Translations under genes and position numbers: made by a program | NCBI GenBank assembly: GCA_020847545.1 | Contig: JADLBV010000081.1 | Span: 1 to 64,000, forward strand | Length of the DNA: 64,000 bases | From: Phycisphaerales bacterium | GTDB taxonomy: Bacteria > Planctomycetota > Phycisphaerae > Tepidisphaerales > Tepidisphaeraceae | Direction: 5' to 3' | Part shown: positions 1 to 8,546 of the stretch, one piece after another | Numbering within the stretch: position 1 is the first letter of the stretch | How the letters are laid out: each line of letters opens with the position of its first letter | The notes under the pieces: model-generated | The model's input: only the letters and a program-made list of their open reading frames with translations | What the model was told of the DNA's origin: nothing | Databases searched by the model: none

Positions 1-323
1 AGGGGGCTGTATCGCCGAATTCGAGGAAAAACCCCCACCCTAACCCTCCCCCGGAGTACCGGGGGAGGGGATAAAGAGGCTCTGCGGGCCTTATGAATAC
101 CGCTAATAATATAAATGCGATTGCCCTGCCCCAACCTTCGCCCCATGAAAATATTCACCCACGCCGGCTAGGCTCTGCCAATGGAAGAATTGCCCACCTT
201 CAGATGTGTTACAACTCGCAGAATCAGGATATCAGGACAATGATGTTGCGCGGACTTTGGTGGATATCCGCCGCGGCAAATGGGTAGCCCCTCACCTTGC
301 CCAGCACACCGCCATGATACACA
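1..323. other. Intergenic region, no gene recognised
   Basis: This stretch lies beyond the 3' end of the leftward prepilin-like gene. Short open frames in it overlap each other and resemble no family I know. It holds one strong palindrome (positions 44-69, listed separately). It also holds a 16-base word, AAATGCGATTGCCCTG, at 113-128 that recurs exactly at 32820-32835, each time downstream of a palindrome of the same family. I see nothing else in it. Confidence 0.5.
44..69. repeat. Dispersed palindrome, copy 1 (AGTA loop)
   Basis: An 11-base perfect inverted repeat (CCCTCCCCCGG / CCGGGGGAGGG) encloses the four-base loop AGTA at 55-58. AGTA is the reverse complement of TACT, the loop of two other copies. 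There is no run of T after the stem, so an ordinary rho-independent terminator is not supported. Related copies lie at 27255-27280, 27328-27353, 32786-32811 and 45060-45089. Confidence 0.8.
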
Positions 324-1154
324 TCACTCCAGATACCATTGTTGACGTCCGCGCGCGGCCGAGGCGGCGCCGACTTTCCATACCGCGACGGAGTTGATGT
401 CATTGAACACGCCGACGGCGTCAACGCCTTCCCGCACCGTCGTGACGTGCCCGTCCAGCCAGAGCATGTTGGATTGGCCAATATTCTGGGCCGAACTGCT
501 GTGTCGTCGCCAATCGAGTTGATGCCATGCGGGCGGCGGTGAAAATTCGTTGGGGGTGTCGCTGTCCATCAGATATCCATAAAACACTTCGCCGACGGCG
601 ATTTTTTCGGATGCGCCCTTCTTTGAAAAGGTCTTGGGCTGTCGATGGCCGTCAAAATCGTCAAGCCCATCCTGCGTTGTTCCGCCGGCCGACCACGAGG
701 CGCCGTCGTGAATTGATATCAGATTGTTGATGCCATAAGAGAGCTTGAATGAATCGGCCAACGCCGGGGTGGATGCGAACGGCGAGAACGGATTTTCGTG
801 TGAAGGACAGACCAACACCGATCTCTCCGGGTCATCCTGTCCCGGCAGATACCCTTTAATTTGCAGGAATTGCCCCCAATAAAGCTCGATCGGGTTGTAG
901 GTTGTTCCCTTGTACACCAGCGTATTGGGATAGGACCAAGTCGGGGGAAGATACCCTTTCTGGTCGTTGGAATATTGAATCAGCGCCACGCCGATCTGCC
1001 GAAGGTTGCTCATGCACTTGATCCGGTTGGCGGCCTGGTGCGCCTTGTTAAGTGAGGGCATCAGGATACTGATCAAAAGGGCTATAATGCCTATGACGAC
1101 CAGCAATTCCACCAGCGTAAAGCCGTTTTGTTTAGATGGGTTCATCTTGTTCAT
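324..1154 (-). CDS. Prepilin-like protein with N-terminal cleavage/methylation motif
   Basis: This is a 276-residue pseudopilin-type protein, expected to be inserted in the inner membrane and processed by a prepilin peptidase. After a short basic leader the motif GFTLVELL (residues 11-18; Glu16 is the +5 Glu) begins a hydrophobic helix to about residue 33. A planctomycete-type globular domain follows. Near the C-terminus is a WLDGHV segment, but the spacing from the preceding His to Asp-Gly is 15 residues, not the usual 9. I chose the ATG at 1154 because AAGGAG precedes it by about 8 bases and the leader then has normal length. Its start overlaps the stop of the upstream DUF4091-like gene as ATGA, so the two are probably translationally coupled. 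Confidence 0.85.
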   Translation of the reverse strand: MNKMNPSKQNGFTLVELLVVIGIIALLISILMPSLNKAHQAANRIKCMSNLRQIGVALIQYSNDQKGYLPPTWSYPNTLVYKGTTYNPIELYWGQFLQIKGYLPGQDDPERSVLVCPSHENPFSPFASTPALADSFKLSYGINNLISIHDGASWSAGGTTQDGLDDFDGHRQPKTFSKKGASEKIAVGEVFYGYLMDSDTPNEFSPPPAWHQLDWRRHSSSAQNIGQSNMLWLDGHVTTVREGVDAVGVFNDINSVAVWKVGAASAARGRQQWYLE

Positions 1155-3559
1155 TGTGGTGTCTCCTTGCGAGTGTCTGAAAGGTATTCGATGATTTTGA
1201 CGCGAATGTCCGCGGGATCTGTCTGGTCCTTGTTGATGTCGCCGGCCTTCAGATAACGCAGCAAATTGGTTGCATTGGTTTGACCAGCCGACGACAGGCA
1301 ATGATTTTCAATCGCCAATTCCAACGCATGGATGTACTGCAGGTCGGTGTATGCCTCGCGAAGTCCGCGAAGCTGAATCGTCTCGATCACGCCCGTGGCG
1401 GTGGGATACGCCATGGCATGTTGTTTCATCGCATCGGAATTGACGATGTAGTCGTCCCACAAGCTGGGAACCGATCCAACCGATTGCCGCCCGGCGGTGT
1501 GATAGGTATATGGCGCTGCGCCGTCGTAGTCGTTTTGCCACAGGAGCAGGCCGTAGTTGCGGCGATAGGTCTCCGGTTGTTCCAATCCCCCCTGCGGATT
1601 GGAATAGCACGCGATTTTGCCGCCGACGGCGTGCCAGCGCGCCGCCTCGCGGCGGTCGGGATAACCGGCGCAGATGAACAGATCGAGCATGTCGCCCATA
1701 ATGGGAAACATGTCTTCACGCGATCCGGCGGCGAATACTTTTGCCCCCTCTTCATGCGCGATCACCCACGCCGGCCGCAGTGCCGACAGTGCTTCGGCGC
1801 TGGCTTCATCCTGGCTGTAAACATAAATCTCCTCGACTCCACAGGACCGCGCGGTATTCACCAGCAGACGAACCTTGTTGCGCAGGCGTTCGGCTTCACC
1901 CGCATCATTCACCCGACCCAGCATGATGCCGGTGTAGAACAATCGGTCGGTTCTCAACCCGGCCGCTTTACGAAGATCAATTCGGCGTTTCAGGTCGTTG
2001 ATATCGATCGGCGTATCCATGCCGACGTTCTGCACCGGGCCTGGCATCAACGCATCCCACAGGTGATTTCGAGCGAGGCTCTTGAGTTCCCGCGCGGTTT
2101 GCTCCCACGCCAGTTTGCCGGGATAGAAAACGGGATAACCCGGCTCATTGGTGTAATTCACCGGATGATAATAAATGCCCGCAATGAAGTTGGTCTCCGT
2201 CAGCACCACCGGAATAATTTCAATCGACAGCGGCGTTTGGGCGAGCAATTGATCCCCGTCAAGCCACCGGATTGTTGTATGGTATATTCCCGGCGGCACG
2301 GATGCGGGGATCTCGATGTCAATCCAGAACTCCTGAATTCTTCCCGCAAGAAGCGTCATCGGCAACAGCTCGGTACTGTCGCTGACGGTAAAATCCTTGA
2401 TCGTCGTCGCGGCGGGCGACTTTGGATCGTCAAGTCGCAACAGCCGGGTGCCGTCGCTGGTCCGCGCACGAACAGAATTCGTCCGTGTCGATTCATCCAC
2501 CACCACCAGCGCATCATCATTGAGCAACAGCTCGGGTGTGAGCAGTTTCAATCCCGTGCGTTCCATCGGCGAATATTGATAGGACCGCGGATCGGAATTG
2601 ACCGGTATCGCCTGACTGCTGGGCGGAGGAAGATCCAATGCCGGTGGGTGGCGCTTCCAGTCCTCGTTCCGGTCCTGATACCACACCTTGACGATCTTGC
2701 GATCGACGCCGATCTCCTTGGCGATCTGGTCGTGATCGTCGCGCAGTGGGGCGATGACCGGCAGCAGTTGATTCAAATCGTGATTCGAGGATACCACCAA
2801 TCCAATCGGAACAGTTGCCCCGCGGGCGGTCCTGGTGTGAATGGCATCGGCGATTCTTCCTTCAATTGAAGTTGACTCGGGCAGAATCCGCTGATTACTG
2901 ATCGGGTTGACTTCATAGACCACAAATGAATTCTCGCGAGACACGTTGATGCGGCATTTTGACTCCGCCTGTGGTTCTTTTTGCGACTGCATGACCTGGA
3001 CACTGACATTCATCAGGTCAATCGTCACCGGCAATGCCTCCGGGCGGTTGACGGTGAAGATTTCAAGCCATAGTGAACCATTCCAGATGACATTCGACGG
3101 CTGAAATCGAAACGCCGAAAGGTCAACGGATGTGGTGATCCATTCCGACCCATTCTTCGTTGTCGGCAGCGGGGCTCGCACATAGGGCAACGCGCACCCC
3201 TGACCCGATGAAATGCCGACATACAACGGAACATTCTGCGTCGCGCGATATCGGACGGTCACGCGAAAATCTTCATCCGGTTTGGGCCTGATGGTGATGG
3301 GTTGTGCCAGCGACCAGAAGATTTCGCCGCGCGAATTGCCATGTTTGAACAGATATCGAACAAACGGCTTTTTATCCCGCTCAAATGACCGCGCGGGGGC
3401 CGGTGTGTCGAAAAAGCAGGCCGCCTGCCACTGGCTGATCGATTCAACCAGATCATCAGCCGCCGCGCGGCCTGTCATTGCAAACGCGGCCAGCAGCATC
3501 GTCATGCAAAACAAACCACGGCGTGTCAAAGCTGTCGATGTTGTCATTTGACATTGCAT
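1151..3559 (-). CDS. Secreted DUF4091-like glycoside-hydrolase-like protein
   Basis: This 802-residue protein has a signal peptide (Arg-rich start, hydrophobic segment around residues 15-30, AAA/DD boundary near 34). The N-terminal half looks like beta-sandwich material. The second half has TIM-barrel-like segments, and the region near residue 760 (GLREAYTDLQYIHALE) matches the conserved end of DUF4091 proteins, a family often found with carbohydrate enzymes but without a settled activity. I do not assign a substrate. The start is uncertain: ATG 3559 has a weak GGCGGG upstream, and ATG 3547 is an alternative. It lies 49 bases after the PEP-CTERM lectin gene and overlaps the prepilin-like gene by 4 bases, so the three probably form one operon. 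Confidence 0.7.
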   Translation of the reverse strand: MQCQMTTSTALTRRGLFCMTMLLAAFAMTGRAAADDLVESISQWQAACFFDTPAPARSFERDKKPFVRYLFKHGNSRGEIFWSLAQPITIRPKPDEDFRVTVRYRATQNVPLYVGISSGQGCALPYVRAPLPTTKNGSEWITTSVDLSAFRFQPSNVIWNGSLWLEIFTVNRPEALPVTIDLMNVSVQVMQSQKEPQAESKCRINVSRENSFVVYEVNPISNQRILPESTSIEGRIADAIHTRTARGATVPIGLVVSSNHDLNQLLPVIAPLRDDHDQIAKEIGVDRKIVKVWYQDRNEDWKRHPPALDLPPPSSQAIPVNSDPRSYQYSPMERTGLKLLTPELLLNDDALVVVDESTRTNSVRARTSDGTRLLRLDDPKSPAATTIKDFTVSDSTELLPMTLLAGRIQEFWIDIEIPASVPPGIYHTTIRWLDGDQLLAQTPLSIEIIPVVLTETNFIAGIYYHPVNYTNEPGYPVFYPGKLAWEQTARELKSLARNHLWDALMPGPVQNVGMDTPIDINDLKRRIDLRKAAGLRTDRLFYTGIMLGRVNDAGEAERLRNKVRLLVNTARSCGVEEIYVYSQDEASAEALSALRPAWVIAHEEGAKVFAAGSREDMFPIMGDMLDLFICAGYPDRREAARWHAVGGKIACYSNPQGGLEQPETYRRNYGLLLWQNDYDGAAPYTYHTAGRQSVGSVPSLWDDYIVNSDAMKQHAMAYPTATGVIETIQLRGLREAYTDLQYIHALELAIENHCLSSAGQTNATNLLRYLKAGDINKDQTDPADIRVKIIEYLSDTRKETPQ

Positions 3560-3608
3560 AGACCCGCCTTGACACGCCGTGAAGTACGCCACTGCCCTCA
3601 GTGCGTCA

Positions 3609-4445
3609 TTACGCGTTTTTTCGACGACGCAGGGATAATCCGCCCATCGCCAGCAACCCAACCAGGCTCAGCGTACCCGGTTCGGGGATCGCCTGGAAAT
3701 TGGTTCTCGCGGTGTTGTATAGCGCCACGTCATCGATCTGGGCAAACGAGCGGTTTCCGCCACCCCAGTCGGTGCCGAATCGAATCACCGTCTGGTTGGT
3801 CTCAAAATTCTCATTGGCCCCGGCGCTGTTGCTCGAGTTGACCAGCACGCCGTTGACATACATCTCAAGCGTCGTTCCGGTCGATCGGCCGGCGATCGTC
3901 ACCCATTGGTTCTGGACCGAACTGAACGGAACCGAAGGGGATGATGCGGTGAGCAAATTCCCGCCGGCATCCTGCACGGCAAATTCAAAGTAAATTTTGC
4001 TCGGGTCACCTTGATCCGTATTGGCGCGCAATGCGAAGACCCGGTTGCTCCCACCCCAGCCGGGTACTTCGTTGGCGCCGAGGAACGTCTGAGATTGATT
4101 CGACTGCACCTTGACGGCCGCTTCAACAGCGAAATTGCTGGTGTTGACAATAACGCTGCTGTCGGCTGGATAGCTTGGCAGGCCGAGCATGGTCAGCGAA
4201 AAGTAATTGGGCGCAAGCGGATCATACGCCGAGCCGTGCAGGCCGGATGGATCGTAACTTGGTGTGCCGCTCTCTGTCACCAGGTTCCGCCCGGCGGCGG
4301 TGGCGTCGTTGCCGTTGTTCTCAAACAGATAAACCGATGCGGCATCCGCCGCCAATGGATCGGGCGATCCATAATAGGCGCCCATCGCCGGCACACTGGT
4401 TATGGCCGTGACGATCAGACACGTCGAAACACGTTGCAGCTTCAT
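3609..4445 (-). CDS. PEP-CTERM protein with LamG/concanavalin-like domain
   Basis: This 278-residue exported protein has an N-terminal signal peptide and a LamG-type (concanavalin A-like) jellyroll. Typical signs are the alternating strands, the VTIAGRSTGTTLEMYVNG segment and the late AQIDDVALYN motif. It ends in a PEP-CTERM tail: IPEPG, a hydrophobic helix, then LRRRKNA. Such tails are recognised and cleaved by an exosortase; none is encoded here. The ATG at 4445 is preceded by GGAGG at 6 bases. A palindrome (4463-4476) overlaps its probable -10 box, TAAACT on the minus strand. A likely role is binding glycans at the cell surface (inference from the fold). Confidence 0.85.
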   Translation of the reverse strand: MKLQRVSTCLIVTAITSVPAMGAYYGSPDPLAADAASVYLFENNGNDATAAGRNLVTESGTPSYDPSGLHGSAYDPLAPNYFSLTMLGLPSYPADSSVIVNTSNFAVEAAVKVQSNQSQTFLGANEVPGWGGSNRVFALRANTDQGDPSKIYFEFAVQDAGGNLLTASSPSVPFSSVQNQWVTIAGRSTGTTLEMYVNGVLVNSSNSAGANENFETNQTVIRFGTDWGGGNRSFAQIDDVALYNTARTNFQAIPEPGTLSLVGLLAMGGLSLRRRKNA

Positions 4446-4462
4446 GACCAACCTCCGAAAAG

Positions 4463-4476
4463 TTTACTCGTGTAAC
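4463..4476. promoter_or_regulatory. Candidate LacI-type operator upstream of the PEP-CTERM lectin gene
   Basis: TTTACTCGTGTAAC is an imperfect palindrome centred on CG (4469/4470), the layout typical of LacI-family operators. It resembles the sites at 5576-5589 and 5711-5724. On the minus strand it overlaps TAAACT (4461-4466), a plausible -10 box whose transcript would include the GGAGG before the ATG at 4445. No convincing -35 box is visible. Confidence 0.6.
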
Positions 4477-4513
4477 AGTCATGCGCACGGCGCAAGACCC
4501 ACACGAGCGAAAA

Positions 4514-5563
4514 TCAATTTAATGCGGTCGCTCGCGGCGAACCGGTCGATTCACGAATGGTTAAGGTATCTTCAATTTCGGTAAACGCAGTCGGTCCATC
4601 CGGGTCCGCGATGCGGGCCAGAATCAATTGGGCACAGAGCCGGCCCAACTGAAACACCGGCTGCGAAACGGTCGTCAAAGGGGCCGGAAGAAACGTCGCT
4701 TCGCGCATCCCCGCATAACCGGCGACCGAAACATCCTGAGGAATTCGCACACCGGCGCGGGCCAGTTCAATGCTGGCGCCAATGGCCAACGCATCGTTTC
4801 CACAGACCATGGCCGTCGGCAATGCCTGGCCGCCGGCAAGAAGATCGCGGGTGATTTGAGCGCCATCTTCCTGACAAAATGATTTGGCGTGTTCGATCCT
4901 GATCCGACCGGATCCACCCTGTTGCAATCCCGCCACCGCTTCGCGAAATCCCAAATGCCGCTGCTGGGCGGTATAGTCACATTGCGGCCCGGAGATATAA
5001 CAAAAGTCCCGATGCCCAAGTTCAATCAGATATTCGGTCAATTGTTTCATGCCGGCTCGGCTGTTGGTGCCGACACCGGCCGATGCGATCCCCGCGACAG
5101 CCGAGTTCAAAAACAACACCGGCGTGTCACCCAGGATTCGTTTAAGTTGATCAGGATTTTCGGTTGTGTCATCTGGCGCGATCACGATACCGTCAACACG
5201 GCGTTCGACGAGGAACTCAGCACAGCGATTGGACGATTCGCCCGCCAGGCGATGGCATACCATCACATGATAATCCTTGGCACGACAGCGCACTTCAAAT
5301 TCGGCAAGAATGTCCGCCCAGAAACTGTGTGGCGTGTTGCAGCCGACCAAACCGATGGAAAATGTCTTTTGCATCTTGAGGCTGCGGGCCGCATGATTGA
5401 CGCGATAGCCCATCCGATCCGCCGCTTCCAGCACCCGTCGGCTGGTCTTGTCACTGACGGCCGAGTGCCCCGCCAAAGCCCGATTGACGGTCAAATAACT
5501 GATGTTCAATGCCTCGGCCAGGCGTCGTTGGGTCAGAGCAGGTTTGGTCGTAGTCTTACCCAT
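4514..5563 (-). CDS. LacI-family transcriptional regulator
   Basis: This 349-residue DNA-binding repressor has a LacI helix-turn-helix at residues 10-32 (LTQRRLAEALNISYLTVNRAL), followed by the hinge helix region and a periplasmic-binding-protein-like sensor domain. Family members bind a sugar or sugar derivative and release the operator. It is divergent from the 905-residue protein at 5757 and faces the lectin/DUF4091/prepilin operon. Three similar CG-centred palindromes lie on its own promoter, on the divergent promoter and before the lectin gene, so autoregulation and control of both flanks are likely. The ATG at 5563 has no Shine-Dalgarno sequence and sits only 10 bases after a TATACT box, so the leader is very short; an in-frame TTG at 5569 is an alternative start. 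Confidence 0.92.
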   Translation of the reverse strand: MGKTTTKPALTQRRLAEALNISYLTVNRALAGHSAVSDKTSRRVLEAADRMGYRVNHAARSLKMQKTFSIGLVGCNTPHSFWADILAEFEVRCRAKDYHVMVCHRLAGESSNRCAEFLVERRVDGIVIAPDDTTENPDQLKRILGDTPVLFLNSAVAGIASAGVGTNSRAGMKQLTEYLIELGHRDFCYISGPQCDYTAQQRHLGFREAVAGLQQGGSGRIRIEHAKSFCQEDGAQITRDLLAGGQALPTAMVCGNDALAIGASIELARAGVRIPQDVSVAGYAGMREATFLPAPLTTVSQPVFQLGRLCAQLILARIADPDGPTAFTEIEDTLTIRESTGSPRATALN

Positions 5564-5573
5564 GTGCAAACGA

Positions 5574-5601
5574 AGTATACTCGAATAAACATTTTAGTCA
5601 A
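5574..5601 (-). promoter_or_regulatory. Promoter of the lacI-type gene with overlapping operator
   Basis: On the minus strand a -35 box TTGACT (plus 5596-5601), a 16-base spacer and a -10 box TATACT (plus 5574-5579) precede the regulator. The CG-centred palindrome TATACTCGAATAAA (5576-5589) covers most of the -10 box and part of the spacer, a position that would block RNA polymerase. The -10 box ends 10 bases before the ATG. Confidence 0.65.
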
Positions 5602-5695
5602 TAAAAATTTAATTATTTTCAATGATGGTTCCTCCAAGGAACCTCATTTTGACTATAAAATGTGATGATATACGGCTTTACAACCTACCAAAAGG

Positions 5696-5724
5696 TTGCA
5701 AGGTTTTGATATTACTCGTATAAA
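5696..5724 (+). promoter_or_regulatory. Promoter of the 905-residue protein gene with overlapping operator
   Basis: A -35 box TTGCAA (5696-5701), a 17-base spacer and a -10 box TATAAA (5719-5724) precede the gene at 5757, which has GGAG at a suitable distance. The palindrome ATTACTCGTATAAA (5711-5724, centre 5717/5718) covers the -10 box. It has the same geometry as on the divergent lacI-type promoter. Confidence 0.65.
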
Positions 5725-5756
5725 CTAACAATCGGCTTTTGATTGGAGTCAGCATC

Positions 5757-8474
5757 ATGGCATTTCGTCTTGACACATCTCCACACCTGCCGGAACGATA
5801 CCCGGACTTCCGCCGCCGCAAGTTCCCGGTGCCGACCCGAAACACCTTCGAGAATCAGACACAATTTACCACGCTTCGCGTCTTCACGGTGCGTGAGAAT
5901 CGTTTGGTTGATTGGCGGCGGGATTTGGACATCTATACGGAACAACTGAGCCTGGGAAGGGTCGTCTGGCCGCTGATTTACTCGGCCCTCGCGGATAATT
6001 TTGATGAATTGGTCGCCGAAATTCAGCGCCGAAAGCTCTGGCTGTTCGATATCTGGGGGCATGTGCCGGGATCGGCGCCGGAAGGGATGTGGGCGCACAT
6101 CGTCCCGTCCGATGGGTTGGCGCAACGACTGCGCGACACACTCGGCGAGCGATTTCTGGGCTTCGACAACGGCGAGCAGGATGGCCGATACATCGGCCTT
6201 TACGCCACGCAGCAGTGCCCAGGCCCATCCGATCGATTTCAGGGATACTTGAATTTCCATCGCCACTTTCGCCGGTTGTGCGATGACATGGGCAATCAGC
6301 TTTCGGTCCTGACATCGTTGCAATTCATTCACCATTTTGCACGCGAAGGCAATCACCTGCTGCTCGGCGCCGAAACCGCGCAGGCTTTGCCCAACTCGCA
6401 GGTGTATTACAGTTTCATCCGTGGCGCGGGAAAGCAGTACGGCCTGCTCTGGTTCGGAAACGCCTCATTTTACAATCGATGGGGTTACAAGAGTTACGAT
6501 GCGCAAGGTCACGCCGATGGGATGAGCTTCGGGCCTGAGGAGGGCACGAGCCTGAGCCTTCTTCGCCGCCTGCTCTATTCGCATATCCTTTACGACTGCT
6601 CCATCGTCGGTTTTGAAAATGGATGGATTGTCGGCGACGACAACGCAAAACGAATTCGCGGCGAATCGGTGCTGGAGCCATCTACCGGATACACGCCACA
6701 GCTTACACCAATCGGAAAAATTCAAGCCGATGCCGTTCGTTGGACGGCCAATCACGGCCAATTTGGCCCCACGCTCACACCGGTTGCGCTGCTGCTGGAT
6801 GTATTCAGCGGGTGGACCGTCCCACGACATCTCTATGTGCCGGAAGTGTTTCAGACCTGGGGCGCGATGCCATACAACGAAGGGGACCACCTGACGCATG
6901 GTGTATTGTCCCTCCTGTACCCCGATTACGAGGATTCGGGCTTCTTCCACAACGAGCAGGGGTTCTTTTCCGCCACGCCCTTTGGCGACATCGCCGATAC
7001 GCTTCTGAGCGATGCGCCGGCTTTTGTGCTGGAGCGTTACGCGACAATCATCTGCGCCGGCGAAATTGACGCCACGGATGAACTGCGCGACAAGCTCGAC
7101 CGTTATGTGCGACTGGGCGGGCATCTGGTGCTGACAACCGGCAATGCGAGTTGCCTGATCGAACCACTCGACGCCGATGTTCAAGATGACGTTGTCACAA
7201 GGCAGCATGGTAAGGGCAAAATCACCCTGCTCGGTGGCGCGTTTGGCGTGGCGCCGATGCGGACAACGGCTTGCTTCAATAAACCCGATCGCAAGCTCCC
7301 CGTGGTTCGACCCCTCATGGAAAAGGTTCGTCAGGCGCTGGTGAAAATCCTTTCGGACAACCAAATCATCGCGGCCGATACCAATCTTGCGACGATCATC
7401 TGCCGTGACATCAACGGCCAATACACCGTGGGCGTCTTCAACAACACCCATGTTTCCCGGCCGATTCATCTGGAATCGCGCATCGGACCCATTCTGGAAC
7501 AATCGGAACTGCCGCTGCCCGCCCCTCCCATCGATTCCGCCGGTTATTGGCCCAATTTCGAGGGTTCGCAACCGCCGATCATGTCGGCGGATGACAATAT
7601 GATTAACGCCGGCGATGTTCGTATTTTTCAACTACGGATTGACGACCAGAAGCATGTAACGCCTCTGCCAGCGACGCAGCCTACGGAACGTCCTCGCGAC
7701 CGGTTCCTCAGCCTGCGCGGACATCACGACATCACCCAGACGCTGCTCGGCTGGCCGACGTTTTTCCATCATCTGGACGGCATCAAGATTGACTGGACCT
7801 ATTTGCGCGACCGCGATCCCAAAGTCATTGAGTTCGAGGCACAATGGATCCGACGACAATCATTGCGCATCCTGATTGACTTTTCCCCGGGCTGCAATTT
7901 TTATCCCGATCTCACCCTGCTCGACACCTTTGCGCCACGTTACGCCGAATCCATCGCCAAAATCGAGGATGTCCTGCGAAAGGCGGCAACCATCGGGGCC
8001 GAAGGGGTGTTGTTCTCGCTGCATCGGATGCCGGAGAATCATTGCGATGCCCCGCGCGCGATGGATCGTTTCCGCGCAGGCGTTCGTCAAATCAGTCAAC
8101 TTACGCGCCAACATCTGGGATCATCCGGCAATTTTTACCTGATGCACCACCCCACCAAATGGCTCACAACACCCGATGAACTATTCGATTTCGTGGACCA
8201 TGTCGGCGAAGGAATCAAAGCCGCCCGGCATCTGGGACACGATCTTCCAGAACAGGCCGGCCGATATCTGAAACCCGATCCACGCGTTGGCCTGCTCTTG
8301 GCCGCCAGCGCCACAGACGATGCGCTGGGCCAGTGGTACGACTCGCACGCGCCGGCCGGCCGACTGACCAATATTGACTGGCCCGCCTGGAACGCCGCGG
8401 GAATCCCCCTCGTGCTCGATTCCATCTATCGCGATTGGGATCAGGCTTACTCGGATATCAAGTCAACCCGATGA
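5757..8474 (+). CDS. Large glycoside-hydrolase-like protein of unknown activity
   Basis: This 905-residue protein has no visible signal peptide or membrane segment, so it is probably cytoplasmic. I recognise no named family end to end. Aromatic-rich barrel-like stretches occupy roughly residues 100-400 (for example GLLWFGNASFYNRWGY). A Rossmann-like segment near 420-450 (ATIICAGEIDATDEL...LGGHLVLTTG) resembles the glutamine-amidotransferase-like domain seen next to the barrel in some beta-galactosidases. The C-terminal part (about 690-800) resembles a sugar-isomerase-type TIM barrel. The start is the ATG after GGAG (8-base gap). It lies divergent from the LacI regulator and under a matching operator. 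An intracellular oligosaccharide-processing role is inference only. Confidence 0.7.
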   Translation: MAFRLDTSPHLPERYPDFRRRKFPVPTRNTFENQTQFTTLRVFTVRENRLVDWRRDLDIYTEQLSLGRVVWPLIYSALADNFDELVAEIQRRKLWLFDIWGHVPGSAPEGMWAHIVPSDGLAQRLRDTLGERFLGFDNGEQDGRYIGLYATQQCPGPSDRFQGYLNFHRHFRRLCDDMGNQLSVLTSLQFIHHFAREGNHLLLGAETAQALPNSQVYYSFIRGAGKQYGLLWFGNASFYNRWGYKSYDAQGHADGMSFGPEEGTSLSLLRRLLYSHILYDCSIVGFENGWIVGDDNAKRIRGESVLEPSTGYTPQLTPIGKIQADAVRWTANHGQFGPTLTPVALLLDVFSGWTVPRHLYVPEVFQTWGAMPYNEGDHLTHGVLSLLYPDYEDSGFFHNEQGFFSATPFGDIADTLLSDAPAFVLERYATIICAGEIDATDELRDKLDRYVRLGGHLVLTTGNASCLIEPLDADVQDDVVTRQHGKGKITLLGGAFGVAPMRTTACFNKPDRKLPVVRPLMEKVRQALVKILSDNQIIAADTNLATIICRDINGQYTVGVFNNTHVSRPIHLESRIGPILEQSELPLPAPPIDSAGYWPNFEGSQPPIMSADDNMINAGDVRIFQLRIDDQKHVTPLPATQPTERPRDRFLSLRGHHDITQTLLGWPTFFHHLDGIKIDWTYLRDRDPKVIEFEAQWIRRQSLRILIDFSPGCNFYPDLTLLDTFAPRYAESIAKIEDVLRKAATIGAEGVLFSLHRMPENHCDAPRAMDRFRAGVRQISQLTRQHLGSSGNFYLMHHPTKWLTTPDELFDFVDHVGEGIKAARHLGHDLPEQAGRYLKPDPRVGLLLAASATDDALGQWYDSHAPAGRLTNIDWPAWNAAGIPLVLDSIYRDWDQAYSDIKSTR

Positions 8475-8546
8475 GTGCGTAACCTTCCGAATTTACACCC
8501 TCGAACCCCTCCCCTGGCCATACCATCCAGTGCCGGGTCACTTCTT

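Noticed and set aside
1280-2869. A 529-codon open frame on the plus strand
   Set aside because: It is antisense to the DUF4091-like gene, which has a signal peptide and family motifs. The plus-strand translation is Arg/His/Gly-rich with no family resemblance, as expected for a high-GC shadow frame.
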